Source: Gemmatimonadota bacterium (lineage in GTDB: Bacteria; Gemmatimonadota; Gemmatimonadetes; Gemmatimonadales; Gemmatimonadaceae). From it: 45,875 nucleotides of DNA. The stretch spans positions 54,550-100,424 of the forward strand of contig PMEM01000027.1 of assembly GCA_003155795.1 (NCBI GenBank), in the 5' to 3' direction. Below, piece after piece: positions 1 to 8,479 of the stretch. Made by a program: the position numbers and the translations under genes. The notes under the pieces are model-generated. The model was not told where the DNA came from. It saw only the letters and a list, made by a program, of their open reading frames with translations, and searched no databases. Each line of letters begins with the position of its first letter. Positions within the stretch are counted from its first letter, which is position 1.

Positions 1-60
1 CCCGACCTTCGGCGGGGTGACACATCGGCGGAGTGCGGGTTCCCCCGCTAGCTTCGAGGC

Positions 61-819
61 ATGGCTCGACGTACGCGCGATTATGTGCTGATCGTACTTT
101 CGATTGGCTTCATCTCCCTCACTAGCTCGCTTGGCTTCTGGCAGCTCCGGCGTCTTGCTCAACGGCGGGTGCAGAACGCGGAAGTAGTGGCTCGTCTTGC
201 TCAGCCAGCGGTTCCCGTGCGACAACTCACGCACGATACCGCGACTCTGCACTATCGCAGGGTAATTCTGAAGGGACGCTATGATTATTCCCGACAGATC
301 AAGATCGCAGACCGTACTCGCGATGGCTCACCTGGCATCAACATCGTCACGCCTTTGCTGATTCCCGGCACGGACACAGTGGTTCTGGTCAACCGCGGCT
401 GGGTGTACGCACCGGATGGCCTGACTGCGGACCTGTCGCACTGGCGCGAGGCGGATTCGCTGGACGGCACTGGCTACGCGCGACCACTCTTCAGGGTATT
501 CTCCGGCTCTCCCGTTCTCGCCGGCCGACCGGACACGTTCCGCTGGCTGGATCTCAGTGCACTCCACGCGCGCTTGCCGTACCCGGTGTACCCGTTCGTA
601 ATAGTGCTAGACGGTGATCCAGCATCACACGGGCAAATCCCACCGCGAGTGCCACCGCCACCACTCGACGAGGGGCCGCACAAGAGCTACGCGATACAGT
701 GGTTCTCGTTCGCGATCATCGCAGTTGTGGGAATGTATTTCTTTCTGCGAGCAGGTCAGGGTGATGCAGCGACAGGCGACGTATTTGTGGAGTACAAAAG
801 GCCGCCGAACGAACGCTAG
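61..819 (+). CDS. SURF1 family cytochrome oxidase biogenesis protein
   Basis: A 252-aa protein of normal SURF1 size and architecture: an N-terminal membrane segment (about residues 8-27) followed at once by the GFWQLRRLAQR motif that marks the family, a periplasmic domain, and a C-terminal membrane segment (about 214-232) introduced by YAIQWFSFAI. SURF1 proteins are two-TM membrane factors that help heme insertion into and assembly of aa3-type cytochrome c oxidase; that role is family knowledge. The start ATG at 61 is the first possible one and gives a complete TM1. An upstream frame ends with TAG at 49-51, so a preceding gene may end there, but the 60 bases before this gene are too short to identify it. 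The stop overlaps the stop of the convergent HMA gene by 4 bases. Confidence 0.9.
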   Translation: MARRTRDYVLIVLSIGFISLTSSLGFWQLRRLAQRRVQNAEVVARLAQPAVPVRQLTHDTATLHYRRVILKGRYDYSRQIKIADRTRDGSPGINIVTPLLIPGTDTVVLVNRGWVYAPDGLTADLSHWREADSLDGTGYARPLFRVFSGSPVLAGRPDTFRWLDLSALHARLPYPVYPFVIVLDGDPASHGQIPPRVPPPPLDEGPHKSYAIQWFSFAIIAVVGMYFFLRAGQGDAATGDVFVEYKRPPNER

Positions 820-1073
820 ATCGGGTTGGCCTCAACGTGGCTGTCCACCAGGGGCAGCACTCGGCGTTCATGGGCCACGTCGGCGATCACGTAGCCAGTT
901 ACGGATATGGCTTCGCGCAGCTCTTCTTCTGTTACGCTACCATCGTGGTCAATCGTCACGCGTCCCAAGGAGACTTCGGCCGAACGGATCCCTGCGACTG
1001 GCGTCAGCGCCATAAATACTGCGCGCTTGCAATGCTCGCCGCGCATGCCGGCGATAGTTACGATCGTTATCAT
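816..1073 (-). CDS. HMA-like (heavy-metal-associated) domain protein lacking the first Cys
   Basis: An 85-aa protein with the ferredoxin-like HMA pattern: beta strand ITIVTIAGM, the metal loop, a helix, then IRSAEVSLGRVTIDHDG and EELREAISVTGYVI, as in copper chaperones and the N-terminal domains of P-type ATPases. The loop reads GMRGEHC where the family has GM(T/S)CxxC, so the first metal-ligand cysteine is a glycine and only the second is kept. Copper or other metal binding is therefore doubtful. It may bind metal differently or have another role. It is convergent with SURF1 (stops overlap) and follows the DUF4015 gene on the same strand after 12 bases, so the two may be co-transcribed. Confidence 0.72.
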   Translation of the reverse strand: MITIVTIAGMRGEHCKRAVFMALTPVAGIRSAEVSLGRVTIDHDGSVTEEELREAISVTGYVIADVAHERRVLPLVDSHVEANPI

Positions 1074-1085
1074 GCCGTCGTGAAC

Positions 1086-2354
1086 TTAGTCTTTTTGCGC
1101 GCCTGATGGCAATGACAACGGCGGTGACTTCTTTCGAGAGACGAATCCCTTCTCGAGTGCGGGAAGGAATTCATCGTATTTCGATCCCGGATTCCATAGC
1201 ACCCAACCATCGTAGCCAGCGTCATAGACGGCCTGCTTTTCTGCCTCGAGCTGCGCTGGTCCGTAATGGGGCGCGCCGAGGGTAAAGGCCTGAAGCCACG
1301 GGCGTACGTGCTCTGGTGTGGTAATCCCCAGCTTTGCGTCACGTTCGCGAGCGCTGGTCAGCGCGATGAAGATTGTCTTGTGCGGCTCGGCATTCGGAAT
1401 CGGGATGCCAAACGAACCGCGAGGATACAGCGACGGATACACCATTGGAAGCACGACATCGACGACCGGTGAGATCTGCTCCCAGTCCTGGCCGACTTCA
1501 AGCGCGCCGCGCACAGTAGTGACGAGGCCAAAGATGTCTGCCGTCATTCGGACGCCGCGCGCGTTGTACCGCGCACGCGCCTCCTTGAGGAAGTCGTGCA
1601 GAACTGCCGGCTTGGTTCGTCCCGCTGCTTCGGGAAAGACCTGCGTCGGCAGTGATTTGTAGGGTTCAGGGAATCGCACGTAGTCAAACTGAATCTCGGC
1701 GAAACCCATTTTCACCGCTTCGTCCGCGACACGCAGATTGTAATCCCATATCGCACGCGAGTACGGATTCACCCAGGTCACCCCCTTCTTGTCGCGCCAC
1801 GGAGTTCCATCGGCCTTTCGTATGACATGCTCCGGGTTCATCCGGGCAGCCACCGAATCCTTGAAGATTACCATTCGCGCGATTGGAAGTATTCCGTGGG
1901 CGCGGAGCGTATCTACAAGGGCAGGCAGGTTCGCGACTTTGTTCATTTTTCCCTCGTTGCGCTGAAGCAGCGGGTCCGAAGAATGCCAGTTGAGCCCGAA
2001 CTCGTCCTTGATGTCGATTACAAAGCCGTTGATCTCTGTAGAATCAGCGATCGCTATCAGATGCCGCATCCTGGCTGCGCTCTGAGCCGTGAAGCGATTC
2101 ACATAAAGAGCACGAATCGCACGTGGCTCCTTCTGCAAGGCGATGACTTCAGCCGATCCGGCTGGGGGAACTACTCGCGACGAATCGGCCCGGAGAGGCG
2201 GCGCTTCAGCCATCCCTTTGGCCGAATCCGCTGGATCAGCCGACGCTGGCCGCGCCTGAGTCGATGCCTGAGTCGATGCCTGAGACCTGGACGATGCGGG
2301 TTCGCAGGCAAGCAGCGGGATCAGGAGGAATGCAGCAATGCGAGAACGGTGCAC
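1086..2354 (-). CDS. DUF4015 putative glycoside hydrolase lipoprotein
   Basis: A 422-aa protein with a lipoprotein signal (MHRSRIAAFLLIPLLAC, Cys about 17) and a low-complexity Ala/Ser/Gln-rich linker to about residue 70. The rest matches my memory of the DUF4015 putative glycosyl hydrolase (TIM-barrel) family: RALYVNRFTAQSAARM, NGFVIDIKDEFGLNW, the acidic strand MGFAEIQFDYVRFPE, and VVLPMVYPSLY. The Asp in FDYVRFPE is in a typical catalytic position. Substrate is unknown. An extracytoplasmic, membrane-anchored enzyme acting on a polysaccharide is the inference. It lies divergently from the lipoprotein gene starting at 2427. Confidence 0.8.
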   Translation of the reverse strand: MHRSRIAAFLLIPLLACEPASSRSQASTQASTQARPASADPADSAKGMAEAPPLRADSSRVVPPAGSAEVIALQKEPRAIRALYVNRFTAQSAARMRHLIAIADSTEINGFVIDIKDEFGLNWHSSDPLLQRNEGKMNKVANLPALVDTLRAHGILPIARMVIFKDSVAARMNPEHVIRKADGTPWRDKKGVTWVNPYSRAIWDYNLRVADEAVKMGFAEIQFDYVRFPEPYKSLPTQVFPEAAGRTKPAVLHDFLKEARARYNARGVRMTADIFGLVTTVRGALEVGQDWEQISPVVDVVLPMVYPSLYPRGSFGIPIPNAEPHKTIFIALTSARERDAKLGITTPEHVRPWLQAFTLGAPHYGPAQLEAEKQAVYDAGYDGWVLWNPGSKYDEFLPALEKGFVSRKKSPPLSLPSGAQKD

Positions 2355-2426
2355 AGAAAGGCGGGCAGAGAGTGAGCGGCCGGAGAAATTTAGGGGGTGG
2401 CACGTGTCCGGACTATATTCAGCGCG

Positions 2427-3368
2427 ATGCCATGGTGTAATCGCATTCTATCAAGGCGGCACGCGGTGGGAGTCGCGCGCGCCTGGCTGATTGGGGCTGG
2501 TACGGTCCTGACCGTCGGGATCCTCGCGTGCTCTGGAAGGGAGTCCGGCCCCCCCAATGCGGAATTTCTGGTCACCACCGCCGACTCTGCCTTCTGGGTG
2601 CGTAGCGGGTCGCAGGGCATTCACGTCAAGGCCGTACCGATGACACTGGCGCACTTCGATGGCCGCTTTCACGAAGTGTTCATTGTAGATCTCGACCGTT
2701 CTTACGACGATGCGATCTTTACAGGCGAACGCGTCTACGTGCGTGACTTGCAGACCAACGATTCCACAATGGTCTATGATGACACGGCGATCGTAACGAT
2801 CGCGGCACATCACGCGCGCAGCTATCCAGACGCGGTGCCGCTTGGCCCGAACGACGACACGCCAACGAACCCTGATATTACTGCTTCGGGCGAGACGGAC
2901 ATTCTCGAAGTGCGCGGACCGTATGCGCTGCTTGAGCACCGGACCGAGTATGAAATGGCGGCGGGCGACCAGCACGATACCGTTCGGACCGCGGTGGATT
3001 TACGAACTGGCGCTGCAGCGACTCCGGAAGCGATGGCGCGCGATTCCGCGACGGAAGATTCAAACCTTGTTCGCGACGTACCGAGAACGTGGAATCGCAA
3101 AGGTTACTCGCTTGATGCGCGCGGTCAGGGCGACGGTAACGTTATTTTCTCGCTTCGTGATCCCTCCCGACATACGTGGCAGCTGTTCAGCGTAGGTGCC
3201 CATCCGCGCGTGTACTGGCTGGACCACCCTCCGGTGAGTGCCGCCTTGCGTCGCGCGCTGATGAAGGCGTTCAACTCAGCCTCTTCCTACGATGAGACCG
3301 TGAAGTACGTCAGGTACGTCCGCCCCGCCAGCCGATCGATCGTCAATCGTCGAGCCCGTCACGCGTGA
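2427..3368 (+). CDS. hypothetical lipoprotein
   Basis: About 313 aa. No family recognised. The N terminus has Arg residues, a hydrophobic stretch (AWLIGAGTVLTVGILAC) and a lipobox ending in Cys, so it is probably an outer- or inner-membrane lipoprotein. The frame extends up to an ATG at 2397, but that would put the AT-rich TATATT (2414-2419) inside the gene and add 10 residues before the signal peptide, so 2427 is preferred. The mature part has repeated beta-type segments and many acidic residues. It stops 28 bases before the thioesterase start; a shared transcript is possible. Confidence 0.65.
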   Translation: MPWCNRILSRRHAVGVARAWLIGAGTVLTVGILACSGRESGPPNAEFLVTTADSAFWVRSGSQGIHVKAVPMTLAHFDGRFHEVFIVDLDRSYDDAIFTGERVYVRDLQTNDSTMVYDDTAIVTIAAHHARSYPDAVPLGPNDDTPTNPDITASGETDILEVRGPYALLEHRTEYEMAAGDQHDTVRTAVDLRTGAAATPEAMARDSATEDSNLVRDVPRTWNRKGYSLDARGQGDGNVIFSLRDPSRHTWQLFSVGAHPRVYWLDHPPVSAALRRALMKAFNSASSYDETVKYVRYVRPASRSIVNRRARHA

Positions 3369-3396
3369 GCTGAAGCACTCTTTCAAGGGATCCGCT

Positions 3397-3894
3397 GTGC
3401 AAGCAGAAATGAGAATGAAGGGAAAATCGCCGTGCGAGTCGAATGCCATTCTCGCTGATCTGATGATGCCGAGTCAGGCCAATGGGCTTCGCGCCCCATC
3501 GATATTTGGTGGAGTCGTGATGAGCATGGTAGACAAGTGCGCCGCATTGTCGGCCATGAAGCATTGCAGTGGTCAGGCTACGACATTGTCCGTTGAACGA
3601 ATCCTGTTCAAGGAGCCGATAATGGTCGGCGAGCTTGTGGAGATTCGATCGCATGTCGCGCATGTGGGCCGAACATCCATGTCAGTCGTCGCCGACGTAT
3701 ACGCTGAAGATCTGCGGACCGGCAACCGTCGGCATACCAATGCGTGCTGGTTGACGTTCGTGCACCTGGGAGATGACGGAAAACCCGCGCCGGTTCCGCC
3801 GCTTCTTCTCGAGACGGAGGAAGATCATCGACTTCATAAAGTTGCCGCTGTGATGCGTGAACGTCAGTTGGCGGAGCGCCAAACCAAGCGGTAG
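3397..3894 (+). CDS. hotdog-fold acyl-CoA thioesterase (YciA/BACH-like)
   Basis: A 165-aa single hotdog domain. The pattern SIFGGVVMSMVDKCAALSAMKH, with the catalytic-type Asp after the glycines, then LSVERILFKEPIMVGELVEIRSHV and TGNRRHTNACWLTFVHL, is that of hexameric acyl-CoA hydrolases. It would hydrolyse medium- or long-chain acyl-CoA to fatty acid and CoA in the cytoplasm; chain length cannot be read from the sequence. GTG at 3397 is chosen because AAGGGA (3385-3390) sits 6 bases upstream; an in-frame ATG at 3409 is the alternative. A 9-bp tandem repeat follows the stop. Confidence 0.85.
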   Translation: MQAEMRMKGKSPCESNAILADLMMPSQANGLRAPSIFGGVVMSMVDKCAALSAMKHCSGQATTLSVERILFKEPIMVGELVEIRSHVAHVGRTSMSVVADVYAEDLRTGNRRHTNACWLTFVHLGDDGKPAPVPPLLLETEEDHRLHKVAAVMRERQLAERQTKR

Positions 3895-3900
3895 TCCGTA

Positions 3901-3936
3901 GCATTGCTAGCATTGCTAGCATTGCTAGCATCGCTC
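3901..3936. repeat. 9-bp tandem repeat (GCATTGCTA x3 + degenerate copy)
   Basis: Three exact copies of GCATTGCTA in a row (3901-3927) followed by the degenerate copy GCATCGCTC. It sits 6 bases after the thioesterase stop codon, so copy-number changes would not affect that protein. Confidence 0.9.
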
Positions 3937-4178
3937 AGTCGATGCTAACGCGCGTCACTCACGATTTGTCGCTGTCTCGAGGGCCCGCTGTGTTTGCCCG
4001 CCGCGACGGCGCACCCGGCTGTCCATGCTTTAGCCTTCGCTCCCCAGCTTCCGCGGGGGTTACGCATCAAGATTTAAAGCGAGCACACCGGTAAGCATAT
4101 TTGTGACTTTGCCGCAGAGGTAACCGGCGGTATAATCCGAGAGAATTATTCGGATAACGTTTCTCTCAGTCGAGGTCG
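3937..4178 (+). promoter_or_regulatory. intergenic region with candidate promoter and leader hairpin for the kinase operon
   Basis: No gene is seen in these 242 bases. A perfect TATAAT lies at 4131-4136, with the weak -35 candidate TTTGCC at 4108-4113 (17-bp spacer). Just downstream, GAGAGAA (4139-4145) and TTCTCTC (4161-4167) are perfect inverted repeats that could fold into a leader hairpin or be a regulator site ahead of the histidine kinase ATG at 4179. Promoter identity is an inference. Confidence 0.4.
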
Positions 4179-5996
4179 ATGTTCCAGACTTGGTCGCCAG
4201 ACGCCAGCCCTGCATTTGCCGCAGCCGGTACCGAACTGGCTGCAGTGCTGCTGCAGATCGCGGTCACGTTCGGGCTCATGGTGGTCTGTGCATGGCAGTA
4301 CCGGCAGTATCGCAAGCGGGTGTTCGCCTGGTGGTCGCTGGCATGGGGACTCTATGTGCTTCGCCTGGCCGCGATTGGTGCATTCATCTTCACTCGCGAG
4401 AGCGTGTTGCTTTACTGGCACCAGGTATTCACTGGGTGGACAGCTATTGCCGTCCTCGCCACCGCCATGGTTTTCTCTGGAAGGCTGCGCCGCCGCAAAT
4501 GGCACCTCCTCGCCATTCTTTTTCCCCCGGTCTGGTCGTACTTCGCGGTTTACCATCTGGGCGCGTACACGATTGCATCTGTGCCGATGGTTCTCTTTCT
4601 GTCGTGCGCCACGCTTTGGACCGGCGTCGTGTTCATGCGGTACGCGCGTGCAACTCGATCAACTGGCGCGGGCGTACTCGCTGTGGCGTTTTTTATCTGG
4701 GGATTACATCACCTCGATTATCCAGTTCTTCGCGCATATGGAGCGTGGCTTCCCTGGGGCTACTACGTCGACGTCCTTCTCACGATTACCGTCGGCGCCG
4801 GGATTCTGCTGCTAGTCACCGATGATCTTCGACGCGGCGTGGGTACACTCGGCACACTTTCGTCGGATCTGATGTCAGCCGCGTCGTCTTCGCGCGAGCG
4901 TGTCGTCACCACGGTACTGCAGAGAATTGTCTCGGCTCCAGCGGTGAGCGGCGCAGCCGTCTTCCGGCTCGACGCGAGACACGACGGCTATTTCGAGCGT
5001 GGCGTTGGTGCGTGTGAGAGCTGGACGGGCACCAGTCCGCTTCAGTCCCAGGCCGAATTGCTATCGCGCGTTGCGACCGGCACAGAGGGAGCGTTTATCG
5101 CTCCCGAGTGGAGTGCGGCATCAGATGCGGACGGTTACAGTCCGGCATTCCCCTTTGCCGCGGTACTTCCGGTTGAAAACGGCGACGATGGGACTGGCAG
5201 CGCTCTGGTGATCGTCGCGGAAGACCACGTCCCGTTCGCCGCACTCGATGCGGAATTCCTGACCGCGCTTGGACGTCAGATGGGTGGGACGCTGGAAAAT
5301 TCCCGCCTGTACACCGCACTGGAGCAGCGCACCGCAGACCTCGAGCGCCTTTCTACACGCATGGTGCTGCAGCAGGAAGAGGAGCGTCGGCGACTGGCAC
5401 GCGAACTTCACGATGAGACTGCGCAATTGCTTTCCGCAGTGAAAATGGAGCTCGCCATCCTGCGGGACGTGGTGCCGGAACCTCATACGGTGCGCGTTGA
5501 CGATGCACTCGCGTTGACCGATGCCGGCATACGCAGTATTCGCGCAGTGATGCACGATCTTCGTCCGACACTGCTTGATGACCTCGGTCTCGTTCCAGCT
5601 CTTCGATCAGTCGCGACAGCATTTGCACAACGCTCCGGCACACAGGTACGGCTAGCGCTGCTTCCCGCCCAGGACCTGCCCCTCCTGGATGATGGTGCCG
5701 ATCTCGCATTTTACCGTGCACTTCAGGAAGCGCTCTCCAACATCGGTCGTCATGCTGGTGCATCGGTAGTGGATATATCGTTGCACGCCGACAGCGGCAG
5801 CGTGACATTGACTGTGATCGATGACGGTTGCGGGCTTCCGAGCAACGAGGATGGCCTGGGACGATCGGGGATGGGACTCATCGGAATGCGCGAACGCTTT
5901 GCATCACTCGGCGGCTCCGTGCAGCTCCGCAATAATGACGGACAAGGTGCGGTGCTCGAAGTGACGCTTCCACTCGACGCCGGTGTTCCAGCGTGA
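4179..5996 (+). CDS. membrane sensor histidine kinase (7-TM, GAF, HisKA_3, NarX-type)
   Basis: 605 aa. The first ~225 residues contain about seven hydrophobic segments, so the input domain is membrane-embedded. A GAF-like domain follows (about 225-385), then a coiled stretch (LEQRTADLERLSTRMVLQQEEERRR) leading to the HisKA_3 box RRRLARELHDETAQLLSAV with phosphoacceptor His 411. The C terminus is a HATPase_c domain with N-box EALSNIGRHA, DDGCGLP and GMGLIGMRER. This is the NarX/DegS class that pairs with NarL/FixJ regulators, and the next gene is such a regulator with GTGA stop/start overlap. The iron permease that follows suggests iron or redox status as the signal; the ligand is unknown. Confidence 0.9.
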   Translation: MFQTWSPDASPAFAAAGTELAAVLLQIAVTFGLMVVCAWQYRQYRKRVFAWWSLAWGLYVLRLAAIGAFIFTRESVLLYWHQVFTGWTAIAVLATAMVFSGRLRRRKWHLLAILFPPVWSYFAVYHLGAYTIASVPMVLFLSCATLWTGVVFMRYARATRSTGAGVLAVAFFIWGLHHLDYPVLRAYGAWLPWGYYVDVLLTITVGAGILLLVTDDLRRGVGTLGTLSSDLMSAASSSRERVVTTVLQRIVSAPAVSGAAVFRLDARHDGYFERGVGACESWTGTSPLQSQAELLSRVATGTEGAFIAPEWSAASDADGYSPAFPFAAVLPVENGDDGTGSALVIVAEDHVPFAALDAEFLTALGRQMGGTLENSRLYTALEQRTADLERLSTRMVLQQEEERRRLARELHDETAQLLSAVKMELAILRDVVPEPHTVRVDDALALTDAGIRSIRAVMHDLRPTLLDDLGLVPALRSVATAFAQRSGTQVRLALLPAQDLPLLDDGADLAFYRALQEALSNIGRHAGASVVDISLHADSGSVTLTVIDDGCGLPSNEDGLGRSGMGLIGMRERFASLGGSVQLRNNDGQGAVLEVTLPLDAGVPA

Positions 5997-6631
5997 CAGC
6001 GACGCTCGAGATGATATCGGTCCTGGTGGCAGACGATCACGCAGTCGTTCGCGCGGGGATACGGCACATACTGGAATCGATGCCGGGTGTCTCGGTTGTG
6101 GCGGAAGCGTCTGACGGTCCGTCCGCTCTCCAGCTTGCTCGAGAGCACAAACCCGACTTGATCATTCTGGACGTCTCCATGCCCGGTGGTTCGGGTCTCA
6201 ACGTTCTGTCGGACCTGCGTCGTGATGTCCAGGGCGCGCGCATCCTGATCTTGAGCATGCACGATGATGCTGAATACATCGCCGAGAGCGTGCGCGCTGG
6301 CACCAACGGTTATTTGTTGAAGGACAGTGCGGCGACCGATCTTCGCGCTGCGGTACGCGCGGTGATGAACGGAGGCAGTTTTTTCAGCTCCGCACTGAGT
6401 CGGCCGCGCGTCGAGGCGATTGCACAGCAGGAATCACCGATTACAAAGCGCGAACGACAGGTTCTTGTTCGTGTCGCAGCAGGCGGAACGAACAAGGAAA
6501 TCGCCGCGGCGCTCGGGATCAGCCACCGTACCGTCGAGACGCACCGGGAAAGCATAGCACGGAAGCTTGGTATCTCATCGGTTGCCGGCCAGACACGTTA
6601 CGTAATAGAGCACCATTTGACAGATGACTGA
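5993..6631 (+). CDS. NarL/FixJ family response regulator
   Basis: 212 aa. The receiver domain (about 7-122) has the acidic pair ADDH (about 14-15), the phosphorylated Asp 60 in LIILDVSMPGGSG, a Thr in the LLKDSA context and the conserved Lys. The C-terminal LuxR-type helix-turn-helix (about 148-205) reads ITKREREVL-like: ITKRERQVLVRVAAGGTNKEIAAALGIS with HRTVETHRESIARKLG. It would bind DNA when phosphorylated by the kinase just upstream. It starts with GTG inside the kinase stop (GTGA, 5993-5996), and its own end overlaps the FTR1 start by 8 bases, so the three proteins are almost surely translated from one mRNA. Confidence 0.92.
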   Translation: MTATLEMISVLVADDHAVVRAGIRHILESMPGVSVVAEASDGPSALQLAREHKPDLIILDVSMPGGSGLNVLSDLRRDVQGARILILSMHDDAEYIAESVRAGTNGYLLKDSAATDLRAAVRAVMNGGSFFSSALSRPRVEAIAQQESPITKRERQVLVRVAAGGTNKEIAAALGISHRTVETHRESIARKLGISSVAGQTRYVIEHHLTDD

Positions 6632-7685
6632 ATTTTCAGAAACCAGCACTCGCAACACGGTCGCGAGTGGCCCCCACATCGCCTCCAGAATTGCGTGGAT
6701 TGCCGGAGCGGTTGGCGTTGTTGCACTGCTCATCTGGCAGGGCTTCTCCGCTGCTGGCAATCCCGATCCCATGACGAGTCGTGGTTCTACAGCAGCGTCA
6801 ATCGACATAGCAGTGCTGGTCTTCAGAGAGGCGCTTGAGTGCATTCTGGTCCTTTCGGCAATTACTGCAAGCATGGTCGGTAACAGTAAATCGTACCGGC
6901 GACCAATCGGCCTCGGCGCAGCAGTTGCTTTCGTCGCGACGCTGATCACATGGAGAATCGTTGTCGGAATTGTTGACAACATCTCCGAGAGCGTTTCGGC
7001 GCTCGATCTTCAGGCGGCAACCGGGTTGCTCGCAATAGTAGTTCTCCTCGTCGTGATGAACTGGTTTTTCCACAAGTTCTACTGGTCAGGTTGGATCTCG
7101 CTGCACACAAGAAAAAAGAAGAAGCTGATGAAGGGTGCGGCACAGGGCCAGTCACGTACGCGTGTAGCCTGGGGACTCGCATTACTCGGCTTCACTTCGT
7201 TGTATCGGGAAGGATTCGAGGTCGTTCTATTTCTCCAGAACTATCGGCTGAAGCTTGGCGGTGGGCCGGTTTTCCACGGCGTCGTTATCGGCCTGATATT
7301 CTCGGTAATCGTGGCGGTGCTGACGTTTGTCGCACACCGGAAATTGCCGTACAAGCGCATGCTCATACTCACTGGTGTGCTGCTTGGCGTCGTGCTGCTG
7401 GTGATGGTCGGCGAGCAGGCTCAGGAGATGCAACTGGCGCACTGGATCGGCACGACGCCGATTCCCTCGCTCGAACGGATAATTCAGCCGTGGATGGGGC
7501 TCTGGTTCGCCGTCTTCCCAACGGTAGAGACGCTTGTTGCGCAGGGCATCGCGCTGGCGATCGTGCTGGGCTCATATCTGACCGTTCAGATGCAGCTGGC
7601 GCACCAACGTAGAGCTGCGGCCCGACCCGCGATGCAGTCGGACGCGACGACGGGCTCACTACAACCGCACAACTCCGTCGGTTAA
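6624..7685 (+). CDS. FTR1 family iron permease
   Basis: 353 aa with about seven membrane segments. Both REXXE iron-binding motifs of the FTR1 family are present: REALE (residues 68-72) in the first permease helix and REGFE (195-199) in the fourth, followed by VVLFLQNYRL. FTR1-type permeases move Fe3+ (or Fe2+ after oxidation, as in EfeU) through the inner membrane. Compared with the minimal family there is a ~60-residue N-terminal part with an extra hydrophobic stretch (IAWIAGAVGVVALLIWQGF). No EfeO/EfeB partner is nearby; a two-component system is fused to it by overlaps instead. The ATG at 6624 lies inside the regulator gene. Confidence 0.9.
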   Translation: MTEFSETSTRNTVASGPHIASRIAWIAGAVGVVALLIWQGFSAAGNPDPMTSRGSTAASIDIAVLVFREALECILVLSAITASMVGNSKSYRRPIGLGAAVAFVATLITWRIVVGIVDNISESVSALDLQAATGLLAIVVLLVVMNWFFHKFYWSGWISLHTRKKKKLMKGAAQGQSRTRVAWGLALLGFTSLYREGFEVVLFLQNYRLKLGGGPVFHGVVIGLIFSVIVAVLTFVAHRKLPYKRMLILTGVLLGVVLLVMVGEQAQEMQLAHWIGTTPIPSLERIIQPWMGLWFAVFPTVETLVAQGIALAIVLGSYLTVQMQLAHQRRAAARPAMQSDATTGSLQPHNSVG

Positions 7686-7694
7686 ATTCGGCGC

Positions 7695-7973
7695 ATGGAT
7701 TGGGGACCCGTGCTTGACCCGCAGAATCCGGCATACCCGATGGTGCGGAGTATCGTCGCGGACCTGAGGCGCGATTTCGCGGTCTGGTGCGAGAAGGTGA
7801 AGGAGTTCGAGCTCGAGTCTGCCAACAGCACTGCCGGTGCACCAACCGAAGCGGCTCAGGCATTGGAGGCGGACGTGCGCGCGCTTGCGGTGGACATCGA
7901 GAGCTATGTCGCCGAGATCAACTACCTCGGCGTTGCATTCGACGTACAGCAACTCTTCAAGGGGAGACGATGA
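7695..7973 (+). CDS. small helical protein, possibly DUF2203-like
   Basis: 92 aa, mostly helical by composition (VRSIVADLRRDFAVWCEKVKEFE, then EADVRALAVDIESYVAEINYLGV). The C-terminal IEsYVAEINYLGVAFDVQQL resembles the end of DUF2203 proteins, but the match is from memory and weak. No enzymatic motif. It starts 10 bases after the FTR1 stop and overlaps the next gene as ATGA (7970-7973), so it is probably in the same operon as the iron permease or at least paired with its downstream neighbour. Confidence 0.6.
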   Translation: MDWGPVLDPQNPAYPMVRSIVADLRRDFAVWCEKVKEFELESANSTAGAPTEAAQALEADVRALAVDIESYVAEINYLGVAFDVQQLFKGRR

Positions 7974-8266
7974 GCAGTATCAAGAACATGAAGCCGTTCC
8001 AGACGGCCGACGGGACTCGCTGGGGCGTTGAAGTGCAGCTTCCGGGCTCCAGCAGTGCCAATGTCGTCTTTCATCATCCGGACCCCGGGACCTCCAGGAA
8101 GGACAGATATGCCCGCCTCGAGTGGCGTGGCCCGGAATCAGCGGATATCGTCGGTCATCTGGATATCGCCAAGATTCGCGCCGCGCTGAGCGATGCAGTA
8201 GTCGCAGACCTGTTCAAGCGCTCAGCGCCAATTGGGTGGGGCGCGCCAGCCTTCCCGCCGGCGTAG
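7970..8266 (+). CDS. conserved small hypothetical protein
   Basis: 98 aa, not recognised. The start ATG at 7970 lies in an ATGA overlap with the previous stop and is preceded by a strong ribosome binding site (AAGGGGAG, 7959-7966); the frame is open further upstream, but that part is the shadow of the 92-aa gene. The sequence has beta-rich segments (RWGVEVQLPGSSSANVVFHHPDP) and ends with PIGWGAPAFPPA. The tight coupling to the 92-aa protein suggests that the two work together. Confidence 0.65.
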   Translation: MSSIKNMKPFQTADGTRWGVEVQLPGSSSANVVFHHPDPGTSRKDRYARLEWRGPESADIVGHLDIAKIRAALSDAVVADLFKRSAPIGWGAPAFPPA

Positions 8267-8479
8267 GAGGGGTCTCCCTCGCCCCCAAGCCCAGTGTCAG
8301 TTACGGGGCGGCCTTGGGATTACGGCGGGTGCCAGGGCAAAAAAATACCCCAGGAGCATCCCGGGGTTAAAATCTGCCACGCGCGCCGTCATTGGAACTC
8401 TACGTCCTACCGATCGGCGGCGGGCAATGCAATTTCTATTTATATCAAGACGACCAACCCGGTCGCCCGTAACAACAAG
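8267..8479. other. gene-free stretch before tRNA-Ala
   Basis: No open frame or RNA gene is supported in these 213 bases. A run of A and a short GC-rich dyad (about 8339-8368, ACCCC ... GGGGT) could act as a terminator for the operon that ends at 8266. Confidence 0.4.

Noticed and set aside
1..60. End of an upstream gene (TAG at 49-51 in frame 1)
   Set aside because: Only 16 codons are visible, not enough to support a gene.
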